64,000 nucleotides of DNA. Origin: CAVQGZ01 sp964400785 (GTDB lineage: Bacteria > Actinomycetota > Actinomycetes > Jiangellales > Jiangellaceae). This document shows positions 41,647 through 49,951 of the stretch, piece after piece. The notes under the pieces were generated by a model. The model ran no database searches. It saw only the letters and a program-made list of their open reading frames with translations, and had not been told where the DNA came from. The DNA is taken from contig CAYNWB010000003.1 of the NCBI GenBank assembly GCA_964400785.1, forward strand, positions 45,479-109,478. Direction: 5' to 3'. Position 1 is the stretch's first letter. Each line of letters opens with the position of its first letter. A program made the translations under genes and the position numbers.

Positions 41647-42222
41647 GTGAGCGGGGCCGGGGCAACGACGTCGCGGCGGACGCGTGGCGGCGCGCAGGTC
41701 GTCGTGGTGGCGGTCGTGGTGATGTGGGTCGCCGAGATCGTGGACGCGCTGCTTCCCGTGACGATGGACCTCTGGGGCATCCAGGGCCGCACGGCGTCCG
41801 GGCTCGTCGGTGTACCGCTCGCACCCGTGCTGCATGCGGGGTTCGCGCACCTGGCCGCCAACACCGTCCCGTTCCTGGTGCTGGGGTTGCTCGTGGCATG
41901 GCGCAGCAGGGAACGCACCTGGGTGGTGCTCACTCTGATCACGCTGGGTGGCGGCCTGGCGGTGTGGCTGCTGACGTCGCCAGCCACGGTGACGATCGGT
42001 GCCAGCGGCGTGGTGTTCGGACTCGCCGCCTACCTCGTGACCGCGGGCGTGCTCACGCGACACTGGCTCGACATCGTCATCGCCATGGGCGTCGTCCTCG
42101 TGTACGGGACGATGTTCGCCGGCGTGCTGCCCTTCGGGGTGCCTGACGGCGTCTCCTGGTTGGCGCACCTGACGGGGGCGCTCGCTGGTGTCGGCGCCGC
42201 CGTCGCGGTCGCGCGCCGGTGA
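41647..42222 (+). CDS. Rhomboid family intramembrane serine protease
   Basis: The 191-residue protein has about six helices and the rhomboid motifs HAGFAHLAANTVPFLVLG (HxxxN), GASGVVFGLAAY with the catalytic Ser in GxSG, and SWLAHLTGALAG with the catalytic His. Rhomboids cut membrane proteins within the bilayer; the substrate is unknown. GTG start at 41647, with no ribosome-binding site but a GATACT box shortly upstream. Confidence 0.85.
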   Translation: MSGAGATTSRRTRGGAQVVVVAVVVMWVAEIVDALLPVTMDLWGIQGRTASGLVGVPLAPVLHAGFAHLAANTVPFLVLGLLVAWRSRERTWVVLTLITLGGGLAVWLLTSPATVTIGASGVVFGLAAYLVTAGVLTRHWLDIVIAMGVVLVYGTMFAGVLPFGVPDGVSWLAHLTGALAGVGAAVAVARR

Positions 42223-42226
42223 GCAG

Positions 42227-43909
42227 TCAGGTCGGCATCGGGCTCAGGTGCGCCAGCACCTGACTCACCACGACCGACCCCTCGCCCACGCTCGCGGCAA
42301 CCCGCTTGACCGATCCCGACCGCACGTCGCCCACGGCGAACACCCCGGGCATCGACGTCTCGTAGGGCAGGGGAGCACGATCGAGGGGCCAGTGATCGTC
42401 GGAGACGTCCCGTCCGGTCAGCACGAAGCCACGCCGATCTCGACGCACCTGGTCGGGCAACCACTGGGTGTGCGGAACCGCGCCGATCATGATGAGAAGG
42501 CCTTCGACGTCGAGGGTCTCGGTGTCGCCGGAGTCTCGGTGGCGGACGGTCAGCCCCCTCAGCCGATCGTCCCCGTGGCCCTCGACAGCCTCGACGGCCG
42601 TCATCACGGTCACCTTCGACTCGGCGGCGAGCTCGTCGATCAGGTACGCCGACATGCTCGACTCCAGCCGCTCGTCCCGAACCAGCAGCGTCACATGGCT
42701 GGCGTAGCGCGCCAGGTACATCACGGCCTGCCCCGCCGAGTTGCCGCCACCGACCACGGCGACGGGAACCCCGGTGAACGAGCGAGCCTCCGAGGGCGAT
42801 GCCCCGTAGAAGACGCCGGAGCCCAGGTGGCACTCGATGCTCTCCACGCCCAGCCGGCGGTAGGCGACACCGAGCGCGAGCACGACGCTGCGGGTGCGCA
42901 CGTCACCCTGCCCGGCGACGGTCACGACGAGGTGGTCGTCCTCCTCCCGCAGCCCTGACACCTCCTGGGTCATCAGAAAGCGCGCGCCGAAGACCCAGGC
43001 CTGCTGGTACCCCCGTTGCGCGAGCTCGGCCCCGGTCACTCCGCGGTTGAACCCCAGGTAGTTGCGGATCAGCGTGCTCGTCGCCGCCTGGCCGCCGAGG
43101 GCCTCGCGCTCCACGACCAGCGCGTCCAAGCCCTCGGCTGCGGCGTACACGGCCGTCGCCAGTCCGGACGGCCCGGCGCCCACGACCACCGTGTCGATCG
43201 TCGCGGTCATGTCCACGTCGGTGGCGACGCCGTAGCCGCCGGCGACCTCGCTGTTGGTCGGGTTCTTCAACACCCGGTTGCCCAGAGCCGGCATCACGAC
43301 GATCACCTCGGCCGGGTCGTCCAGCGGCACCTCGGCATCGAGCAGCAGGCGGGTGGCTCTGTCGCTGTCGCGCGCCACGAGGGCGTGCGGCACGCCGTTG
43401 CGGGTGAGCAGGTTGTCGATCTCGTGCCCGCGCGCGTCCCACTGACCGGCGATCACCGCTATCTCGGGAGGACCCTGCTGCTGGCTACGACTCCACTCGT
43501 GCAGAAACTCCGCGATCGTGCGGTGGAACAGCTCGTCGGGGCTCTTCCACGGCTTGAGCACGTAGTAGTCGATCGAGCCGACAGCCATGCCGCGCAGGAT
43601 CAGGTCGGCCATCGACCGATCGGCCCAGCCACCCCACGGCATGAGCAACGCGCGTCGGGCCTCCGGGAACCACGACCGCGTGTCGGCGAGAAGGGCCTCG
43701 ACGGCGTGCCGGTCGAGCTCGGTGTCGAGCAGCACCAGTGCGGTGTCCGCGCCCGTGGCGCTCGCGTGCTCGAGCAGGCGGCGGGCCTGGTCGATGCTGG
43801 TCTCGCCGCGCACCCGAAAGTCTCCGCCGATGCGTCGCTGCAGCTCCCCCTCGGTTCGGTCGAGCGACGAAGGATCGGGATCGACGACGAGTACCAGCGG
43901 CCTGGTCAT
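42227..43909 (-). CDS. Fused receiver / thioredoxin reductase-like FAD protein without CxxC
   Basis: The 560-residue protein has a response-regulator receiver domain (about 1-140; acidic DPD at 10-12, probable phospho-Asp62 in LVLLDTEL, Lys119 in YYVLKPWKS), a glutaredoxin-like domain without cysteines (about 148-230, LLTRNGVPHALVARD) and a thioredoxin-reductase-like domain (about 238-560) with GAGPSG at 244-249 and GGGNSAGQ at 387-394. The redox motif, CATC in true TrxB, reads FYGAS, and no CxxC exists. Such fusions are known in actinobacteria; the function is open. A second messenger-controlled FAD oxidoreductase is inferred. Confidence 0.85.
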   Translation of the reverse strand: MTRPLVLVVDPDPSSLDRTEGELQRRIGGDFRVRGETSIDQARRLLEHASATGADTALVLLDTELDRHAVEALLADTRSWFPEARRALLMPWGGWADRSMADLILRGMAVGSIDYYVLKPWKSPDELFHRTIAEFLHEWSRSQQQGPPEIAVIAGQWDARGHEIDNLLTRNGVPHALVARDSDRATRLLLDAEVPLDDPAEVIVVMPALGNRVLKNPTNSEVAGGYGVATDVDMTATIDTVVVGAGPSGLATAVYAAAEGLDALVVEREALGGQAATSTLIRNYLGFNRGVTGAELAQRGYQQAWVFGARFLMTQEVSGLREEDDHLVVTVAGQGDVRTRSVVLALGVAYRRLGVESIECHLGSGVFYGASPSEARSFTGVPVAVVGGGNSAGQAVMYLARYASHVTLLVRDERLESSMSAYLIDELAAESKVTVMTAVEAVEGHGDDRLRGLTVRHRDSGDTETLDVEGLLIMIGAVPHTQWLPDQVRRDRRGFVLTGRDVSDDHWPLDRAPLPYETSMPGVFAVGDVRSGSVKRVAASVGEGSVVVSQVLAHLSPMPT

Positions 43910-43979
43910 GTCGGGAACAGTAGTGAGATCGGCATGGTCGTGGGAGCCCCACGACGGCCGCCCATGACACCGTAGGCAC

Positions 43980-44807
43980 GTGAGCGACTACCTGCGCCTG
44001 AACAGGGCGAGCTGGGACGAGCGGGCCCCGGCCCACGCAGCCTCTCCCGACTACGCCGTGCAGCGGTTCACCGACGACCCCGGCTTCATCAGCGACGTCG
44101 TGCGGTTCGACCTGCCGCTTCTCGGGGACGTGACGGGGCTGACCGGGGTACACCTGCAGTGCCACATCGGCACCGACACCATCTCTCTGGCCCGGCTCGG
44201 CGCGTCCATGACCGGCCTGGACTTCTCTGCGGCCTCGCTGGAGCAGGCTCGGGCGATCGCGACTCAGGTCGCAACGCCCGTGGACTTCGTCGAGGGCGAC
44301 GTGTACGCGGGTGTCGACCTGCTGGGCGCCGAGCGCTTCGATCTCGTGTTCACCGGTATCGGTGCGTTGTGCTGGCTTCCGCGGATCGACGAGTGGGCAG
44401 GGGTGGTCGCGGGCCTGCTGCGGCCGGGCGGCAGGTTGTTCCTGCGCGAGGGGCACCCGATGCTCTGGTCACTGGCCGACGCCCGAGAGGACGGGCTGCT
44501 CGTCGTGGAGCACCCGTACTTCGAGCGTGAGGAACCCAGCGTCTGGGACGACGGGGGTACGTACGTCGAGACCGACGTCGAGTTCAGCACCACGACCACC
44601 CACGAGTGGAACCACGGGCTCGGGGAGGTCGTGACGGCGCTGATGGCGCACGGCATGAGCATCAGCGGTCTGGTCGAGCACGACAGCGTCCCCTGGGACG
44701 CGTTGCCCGGCCAGATGGAGCGGATCGGCGGCGGCGAGTACCGCCTGCGCGACCGGCCGTGGCGCCTGCCGCACAGCTACACGCTGCAGGCGCGCAAGAC
44801 CGGCTGA
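43980..44807 (+). CDS. SAM-dependent methyltransferase, class I
   Basis: The 275-residue protein has a Rossmann methyltransferase fold with motif I LTGVHLQCHIGTDTISLARL (about 55-74), GASMTGLDFSAASLEQARAI and LLRPGGRLFLREGHPMLWSL. Similar proteins are annotated as methyltransferase type 11/12; the substrate is unknown. GTG start at 43980. It is divergent from the FAD fusion and convergent with the HNH gene. Confidence 0.85.
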   Translation: MSDYLRLNRASWDERAPAHAASPDYAVQRFTDDPGFISDVVRFDLPLLGDVTGLTGVHLQCHIGTDTISLARLGASMTGLDFSAASLEQARAIATQVATPVDFVEGDVYAGVDLLGAERFDLVFTGIGALCWLPRIDEWAGVVAGLLRPGGRLFLREGHPMLWSLADAREDGLLVVEHPYFEREEPSVWDDGGTYVETDVEFSTTTTHEWNHGLGEVVTALMAHGMSISGLVEHDSVPWDALPGQMERIGGGEYRLRDRPWRLPHSYTLQARKTG

Positions 44808-44815
44808 GGCCCTGG

Positions 44816-46228
44816 TCAACGTGCGTTGAGGTTGGAGCCGACGCTAGCGGCATGCACGATCGGGGGTGATCGGTCGGCTGCTGTTTGGGCTGGTTGGTCT
44901 CGGCCGGTGGTGGTGGCCCAGAAGCGGCCGGGTTGTCCGGTGTCGGGGGTGAGGGTCCAGTGGCCGGCGTGCAGGGTGCGGTGGTGGTGTCGGCAGAGCA
45001 GCACCATGTTGTCCAGGGTGGTGGGTCCGCCGTCGGCCCAGTGGTGGATGTGGTGGGCGTCGCAGTAGGCGGTGGTGCGGGTGCAGCCGGGGTGGACGCA
45101 GCCGCCGTCTCGGACGCGGAGGGCTTTGAGTTGGGCGGGTGTGGCGAGTCGGTTGGCTCGTCCGACGTCGAGGGGGAGCCAGCCCCCGCCGAGCCAGACC
45201 GCGCCGCGGGTGGTGGCCGCGCCGCGGGTGGTGGCGGTGGTGCGGGTGCCGGGTGGGGGGAGCAGGGTGGCCAGGATGGGGGTGAGCTGGGCGTCGCAGG
45301 ACCAGCGGCGGATGGTGTGGGCGGTGACGGTGAGCCCGGTCCAGGGCAGGGTGATGGCGCCGACCTGGTCGCGGAGGGCGGTTTCGTCGACGACGACGGA
45401 CAGGTGGGGTCGTTCGCCGCCGAGCTCGGGCAGCGTTCCGCTGTCGAGCACCCGGGTGGCGATGTCGATGAGGGCGTCGGCGCGGCGCTGCGGCGCGGTC
45501 CTGCTGTCGGACTCCCCGGCGCGGGACATCAGCGGCTGCAGGGCGGTGCGCAGGATCTCGGCGGACTCGGCGTCGAGGACCCCGTCGAGGTAGGCGCGGT
45601 CGTCCACGACGGACAGGGTGACGCCGCGGCGCTGGTAGGCCTTCTGTAGTGCCTGCTCGGCGCCGTCGGGGTCCACGGCGGCGTGCACGGCGGCGGCGGC
45701 CCGGCGCACCACGGACGGTTCGGCCTGCTGGGCCAGGGGCAGCAGGATCGGTTCGGCGGCGACGGCGTTGTCGACGCCGACCTTGCCGATGACGGCGGTG
45801 ATCGCGGAGACGTGCTGCGGGGAGATGGTGCGGCCGGCCAGGGCTTGTCGGGTGTCGGGCAGGTGGTCGCGCAGCGCCCGCGCGGTGCGGGTGAGGTGCG
45901 CGGCGGTGCCGGGTGCGAGCCGGGTGCGGTGCTCGAGCCACCGGGTGGTGGTGACGTGCCGCGACGTCGAGGCCACATCGGCGGCATCGAAGGCCGCGAC
46001 GGCGTCCAGGAGCGCGGCGTGCTGGGCGTGCTGGTGCCGCACCAGGCCGTGCACGAGGGTGCTGAGGTCGTCGGCGCCGAGCAGGGTGAGGTCGGCTGCC
46101 AGCAGCCGGTCCAGCGCCGTGTCGAGCAGCTCGAGCAGGTCGGTCGGTGTCAGCCTGGCCGCGGCCGCGGCGAGATCGTCGACGGCCACGCGGCCACCGG
46201 CGACACCCGACTCACGACTCGAACACAT
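44816..46228 (-). CDS. DUF222 and HNH endonuclease domain protein (13E12-like)
   Basis: The 470-residue protein has an N-terminal DUF222 region (about 20-330, with LEHRTRLAPGTAAHLTRTAR and GRTISPQHVSAITAVI) and a C-terminal HNH nuclease motif CVHPGCTRTTAYCDAHHI, HHWADGG, LDNMVLLCRHHHRTLHAG, with the zinc cysteines and catalytic His. The family is common and multi-copy in actinobacteria; its role is not established. A 16-base tandem duplication (about 45200-45240) gives TTRGAATTRGA. ATG 46228 lies six bases after TATTCT, pointing to a leaderless mRNA; the frame is open upstream without homology. Confidence 0.85.
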   Translation of the reverse strand: MCSSRESGVAGGRVAVDDLAAAAARLTPTDLLELLDTALDRLLAADLTLLGADDLSTLVHGLVRHQHAQHAALLDAVAAFDAADVASTSRHVTTTRWLEHRTRLAPGTAAHLTRTARALRDHLPDTRQALAGRTISPQHVSAITAVIGKVGVDNAVAAEPILLPLAQQAEPSVVRRAAAAVHAAVDPDGAEQALQKAYQRRGVTLSVVDDRAYLDGVLDAESAEILRTALQPLMSRAGESDSRTAPQRRADALIDIATRVLDSGTLPELGGERPHLSVVVDETALRDQVGAITLPWTGLTVTAHTIRRWSCDAQLTPILATLLPPPGTRTTATTRGAATTRGAVWLGGGWLPLDVGRANRLATPAQLKALRVRDGGCVHPGCTRTTAYCDAHHIHHWADGGPTTLDNMVLLCRHHHRTLHAGHWTLTPDTGQPGRFWATTTGRDQPAQTAADRSPPIVHAASVGSNLNAR

Positions 46229-46353
46229 GTACGAAGAATAGCCTCTGAACAGGCACTCGGCAAGACCCGCGGCGCTCGTCTGTGCACAGAGTTGAACCCC
46301 CCGTCCGGCTGCGGTGGGCGGCACTCGCGCTTGTCTGATGCCGCCCGTAGCCG

Positions 46354-47538
46354 CTACGGGACTGAGGCCTGGCCCGAGGGGATTGCAGTCGAGCCTGGCA
46401 CGATCAACCGCGCTACACCGCGTGAGGCTTGCTGAGTCAGGTACTCCAGCGGTCCCTGCCCGACGAGGCGGCGCCACGCCACGGCGACGATCGTGACGAC
46501 CAGGACGTGCCACGCGTAGGCGTGCTCCATGGTGCGGGGCAGCCATCCGTCCAGCAGCACGACGTGAAGCGTGTAGAGCGACAGGGTCATGCCACCGATC
46601 GACACGAACGGGCTGGCCCACCATCGCGGCCGGGTGAGCACCAGCAGCGCGAGGCCGAGCACGGCCATGGACGAGCCGGTCGTGCCGAGCAGGTCGAGCG
46701 TCGTCGCCGTGTGAGGAGCGTCGACAGCGAGCCACCACCACGACCCGGTGGGTGTCGTGCCGAACAGGCCGGTCGCCAGGGCGAGCTCGAGGGGTTGCCC
46801 GAAGAGCTGGGGTGTATCGGCACGCAACGACTCCAGCCCGCCCAGGGGTGTGAGCAGCACCCAGGAGGTCGCGGCCGAGCCGACCGCCAGGGCCACTCCG
46901 CCGAGCAGCAGGCGTCGGGCGACCATGGGGCTGCGCAGCGGCAGCGCGCCGATCGCGAGACCGGCGAGCAGGTACGTCATCCAGGGCAGTGCCGGGTAGT
47001 AGCCCGTCAGGGTCAGCTCGGTGAGGCTCGACCACCAGGAGCGGTCGAAGAACTCCAGCGTCGGCACCTCGTACGACGGTGCGGGCACGAAGGGGCGAAC
47101 CAGGTGCGACACCACCGGAGCGAGCAGGGCTGTGCCGATCGACCACGCAGCCAGTGTGCGTGCGGACAGACCGAGGAAAGGTATGGCGAGCACGAAGAAG
47201 ACGCCGTAGTAGACGAGGATGACCGCGACCCCGCTGTCGGGCAGGCCGAGAGCGAGCCCGATGGCGACGAGCAGAAGGGCCCGCGTCGCGACCGCGACCC
47301 GGTCGCGGGCGCGCGTCCGGCTTGACGTGTCCGCCGACCAGCGCGTCAGCAGGGCCAGACCGACCCCGGCGAGCACGGCGAACAACGCCGAGGACCGTCC
47401 GGCTGCCACGACGAAGGCGGGGCTGACCTGGCCGGCGGCGTCCACCGGCGCAACGATGTGCACCGCCATCATGCCGAGCAGGGCAAGGCCGCGGGCAGCG
47501 TCCACACCGAGCACCCGGTGCCGCTGCCATGTGGTCAC
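46354..47538 (-). CDS. HGSNAT/DUF418-like integral membrane protein
   Basis: The 394-residue protein has about 10 hydrophobic helices. It starts RHRVLGVDAARGLALLGMMA followed by VHIVAP, typical of the heparan-alpha-glucosaminide N-acetyltransferase catalytic domain and DUF418 group, and has WWWLAVDAPHTATTLDLLGT and GGMTLSLYTLHVVLLDGWL. These are membrane acyltransferase-like proteins, often acting on envelope sugars; the substrate is unknown. GTG 47538 is chosen because the homology starts there. A short hairpin (46344-46360) overlaps its stop codon. Confidence 0.78.
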   Translation of the reverse strand: MTTWQRHRVLGVDAARGLALLGMMAVHIVAPVDAAGQVSPAFVVAAGRSSALFAVLAGVGLALLTRWSADTSSRTRARDRVAVATRALLLVAIGLALGLPDSGVAVILVYYGVFFVLAIPFLGLSARTLAAWSIGTALLAPVVSHLVRPFVPAPSYEVPTLEFFDRSWWSSLTELTLTGYYPALPWMTYLLAGLAIGALPLRSPMVARRLLLGGVALAVGSAATSWVLLTPLGGLESLRADTPQLFGQPLELALATGLFGTTPTGSWWWLAVDAPHTATTLDLLGTTGSSMAVLGLALLVLTRPRWWASPFVSIGGMTLSLYTLHVVLLDGWLPRTMEHAYAWHVLVVTIVAVAWRRLVGQGPLEYLTQQASRGVARLIVPGSTAIPSGQASVP

Positions 47539-47581
47539 GCGGGAACGGTATCCGGGGCCCTTGCGAGGCGTGCTCGTGCTG

Positions 47582-47638
47582 TGCGCGGCGAATTGCCCGT
47601 GGGAAGCCGGCAGAGGCGTACCCAACGTGATCACTTCC
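47582..47638. repeat. Dispersed intergenic repeat, copy B
   Basis: This 57-base stretch is 44/57 identical, without gaps, to 27114-27170. It lies between the divergent acyltransferase-like and VOC genes. The long palindrome of copy A is degraded here, but the CGTACCCAACGTGATCACTT end is well kept. Confidence 0.65.
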
Positions 47639-47702
47639 CAGACCCGGGGGCGGTGGTGACCCCGGTTGCGCGCCCTCGCGGCGGTGCTGCTTCTATGAGG
47701 CC

Positions 47703-48341
47703 ATGCGCCTGGACCACGTCGTCTACGCGGCCGAGCCGGACGGCCTGGACGCCACCGCGTCCCGGCTGGGGGACGCGCTGAGCGCCGAGTTCGTCGACGG
47801 AGGGGTGCACCCTGGCTTCGGCACGCGCAACAAGATTCTTCCGCTGGCTCGGGGCCACTACCTCGAGGTGGTGGAGGTGCTCGACCACCCCGCGGTCGAC
47901 AAGATGCCGTTCGGGCAGGCCGTTCGCGCGCGCTCGGCCGAGGGGGGTGGCTGGCTGGGCTGGGTCGTGGCCGTCGACGACATCGCACCGGTCGAGAGGC
48001 GCCTCGGGCGAGCGTGCTACGACGGCCACCGGACGAGGCCCGACGGGGTCGAGCTGTTCTGGAAGCAGATCGGCGTGACCGGGTTGATGAACGATCCTCA
48101 GCTGCCGTTCTTCATCAGCTGGTCCATCGACGCGTCGATCCATCCGAGCGCCGGCGCCACCGGGTCGGTGGGGCTGTCGCGACTGTCGATCGCCGGCGAC
48201 CCGCAGCGGCTCGTGGACTGGCTGGGCGAGCCAGAGAACCATCCTCTTGACGACGTCGACGTCGAGTGGATGGCACCTCGTGGCACCCCCGGCCTGATGG
48301 CCGTCCACTTCTCGACCCGGCACGGCACGGTGCGCATCTGA
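47703..48341 (+). CDS. VOC (glyoxalase-like) domain protein
   Basis: The 212-residue protein starts MRLDHVVYAAEPDGLDATAS and has RGHYLEVVEVLDHPAVDKMP and ISWSIDASIHPSA, features of the glyoxalase-like domain (two beta-alpha-beta-beta-beta modules). His and Glu residues that could bind metal (LDHVVY, YLEVVE) are present, but the reaction is unknown. ATG 47703 lies shortly after TATGAG, so the transcript may be leaderless. Confidence 0.82.
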   Translation: MRLDHVVYAAEPDGLDATASRLGDALSAEFVDGGVHPGFGTRNKILPLARGHYLEVVEVLDHPAVDKMPFGQAVRARSAEGGGWLGWVVAVDDIAPVERRLGRACYDGHRTRPDGVELFWKQIGVTGLMNDPQLPFFISWSIDASIHPSAGATGSVGLSRLSIAGDPQRLVDWLGEPENHPLDDVDVEWMAPRGTPGLMAVHFSTRHGTVRI

Positions 48342-48362
48342 CCGCACGTGCGTGCCGCGATC

Positions 48363-48650
48363 TCAGCTCTTCGGTGAGCTGAACATCGCGACGAGGTCGG
48401 CCACCTGCTGATGCGCCTCGAGCGGGTGCCTGAACCGACCCCCGGGCAGCAGCCGGTAGTGGTTGCGCCGTCCTACCCGGGTGACTGCCACGTACTGGTG
48501 CTCGGCGAGGTCGTGGACGATCTTCTGTGCAGCCCGCTCGGTGATGCCGACGCGGGCTGCGATGTCACGCAGGCGGATGTCGGGGTCGCGAGCGATGCAC
48601 AGCAGCACGTGGGCGTGGTTGGTGAGGAACGTCCAGTCGCCGGCGGTCAC
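48363..48650 (-). CDS. Small winged-helix transcriptional regulator (MarR/ArsR-like)
   Basis: The 95-residue protein consists of one winged helix: FLTNHAHVLLCIARDPDIRL, RDIAARVGITERAAQKIVHD and the wing QYVAVTRVGRRNHYRLLPGG. The GTG at 48650 overlaps the fructosamine-kinase-like stop by four bases (GTGA), so it is the last gene of a leftward set of four. It could regulate this set; no operator was identified. Confidence 0.82.
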   Translation of the reverse strand: MTAGDWTFLTNHAHVLLCIARDPDIRLRDIAARVGITERAAQKIVHDLAEHQYVAVTRVGRRNHYRLLPGGRFRHPLEAHQQVADLVAMFSSPKS

Positions 48651-49414
48651 GCAGGCAGACGGTAGCAACGCAGCGCCTGCCGGACCTGTTGGACGTACCC
48701 GCCGCCGAACAGGACCACGTGCACGAGCAGCGGGTGCAGCCAGAACAGGCTCACCCTCTGTCGCCATCCATCGGGCAGTGGGTTCGTCTGCTGGTAGGCG
48801 TCCAGCACCCGGTCGAGGTAGGGCAGGCCGAACAGCGCGAGCATCGCCAGGTCGGCCTCCGGGTGCCCGCCGTGGGCCGCACCCGCGTCCACCAGAACCG
48901 CGCCGCTCGGCGTCCAGACAACGTTGCCCGACCAGAGGTCGCCGTGCAGCCGGCAGGGGCCGGCCACGGGTACCGAGGGCTCGAGCCGGTGGACGGTCGC
49001 CTCCACCTCGTCGGCGACCTCGCGGGGCAGCCGGCCGGCGTCGACGGCCATCCGTAGGTAGGGCTCGACTCGTCCGCGCCACCACAGCTCACCCCAGGTG
49101 TCGAACGGTCCGTTGGGCAGCGGCAGCGGACCGACGTAGCCGTCGCCGTCGGGGTGGCCCCAGCACGACGCCCCGGCCAGGTGGGTGCGTGCGAGCTGCT
49201 CGCCCAGGGCGTCGGCGCGAGCAGGTGTCGGCGAGCCGGTGCGCAGCCGCTCCAGCACCAGTCGCGTCGCGCCGACGCTGCGCACACGCGCCACCGGCAC
49301 GCCGCCATCCGCCTCGGCGAGCCAGCGCAGGCCCCGCGCCTCGGCCTCGAAGAAGCCGGCTGGCGCATGGGGATCGGACTTGACGAAGACGTCGTCCGGG
49401 AGCAGGGGTTGCAC
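48647..49414 (-). CDS. Fructosamine kinase family protein
   Basis: The 255-residue protein has the aminoglycoside-phosphotransferase-like fold with the catalytic loop CRLHGDLWSGNVVWTPSG (about 150-168), the metal-binding Asp in VLVDAGAAHGG, and YLRMAVDAGRLPREVADEVE. Family members phosphorylate ketosamines on glycated proteins or small molecules for repair. GTG 49414 has AGGAG upstream. It follows the phosphatase by 15 bases. Confidence 0.85.
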   Translation of the reverse strand: MQPLLPDDVFVKSDPHAPAGFFEAEARGLRWLAEADGGVPVARVRSVGATRLVLERLRTGSPTPARADALGEQLARTHLAGASCWGHPDGDGYVGPLPLPNGPFDTWGELWWRGRVEPYLRMAVDAGRLPREVADEVEATVHRLEPSVPVAGPCRLHGDLWSGNVVWTPSGAVLVDAGAAHGGHPEADLAMLALFGLPYLDRVLDAYQQTNPLPDGWRQRVSLFWLHPLLVHVVLFGGGYVQQVRQALRCYRLPA

Positions 49415-49429
49415 GCGCTCCTGTCGCTC

Positions 49430-49951
49430 TCAGGTGTCGGTGGCCAGGTGACGGCTCAGCACCTCGAGCAGCCCGTCGACGCTGCGCTCGATGATCGCCA
49501 GCGTCGACTCGAAGTCGCGCTGGTCGCCGTAGTAGGGGTCGGGCACGACAGGGTCGTCCCCGCCGGCGTCGTCGCGCTCGAACGTGCGCAGCAGCACGAC
49601 CCGCCCGGCTGCCGCCTGGTCAGGAGCCAGCCGGCGCAGAGTGCGCAGGTTGTCGTGGTCCATGGCCACGACGAGGTCGGAGGACTCGAAGCCGTCGGCC
49701 CCGAACTGCCGCGCTCGGTGGCGGTCGGCGTCGTAGCCGTGCGCCGACAGCGCAGCGAGCGTGCGTGGGTCGGCCCTCTCCCCGATGTGCCACGAGCCGG
49801 TGCCCGCGGAGTCGACGGTGACGTGCTCGTCCAGCCCGTGCTCGGTCAGGCGGGACTGCAGCACCGCAGCGGCCATCGGCGAGCGGCAGATGTTGCCCAG
49901 GCACACCATGCTGACCCGGAAGGGCCGCCCGCGCGGCGCCGGCAGCGTCAT
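49430..49951 (-). CDS. Low-molecular-weight protein-tyrosine phosphatase
   Basis: The 173-residue protein has the P-loop VCLGNICRSPMAAAVL (CX5R, about 18-33) and the C-terminal catalytic DP loop VPDPYYGDQRDFES. In bacteria this family dephosphorylates protein tyrosine, or arginine in some members. A related product of the ribazole-phosphatase group is unlikely given the motifs. ATG 49951 overlaps the stop of the nitroreductase gene (ATGA), so they are co-translated. Confidence 0.9.
   Translation of the reverse strand: MTLPAPRGRPFRVSMVCLGNICRSPMAAAVLQSRLTEHGLDEHVTVDSAGTGSWHIGERADPRTLAALSAHGYDADRHRARQFGADGFESSDLVVAMDHDNLRTLRRLAPDQAAAGRVVLLRTFERDDAGGDDPVVPDPYYGDQRDFESTLAIIERSVDGLLEVLSRHLATDT

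Noticed and set aside
44816..46228. HNH gene as a homing endonuclease or mobile element
   Set aside because: It is a free-standing DUF222-HNH protein with no flanking repeats, intron, intein or transposase.
44816..47530. 904-residue extended frame for the DUF222/HNH protein
   Set aside because: The extra N-terminal part is antisense to, or overlaps, the acyltransferase-like gene and has no family homology; a -10 box and ATG at 46228 mark the real start.
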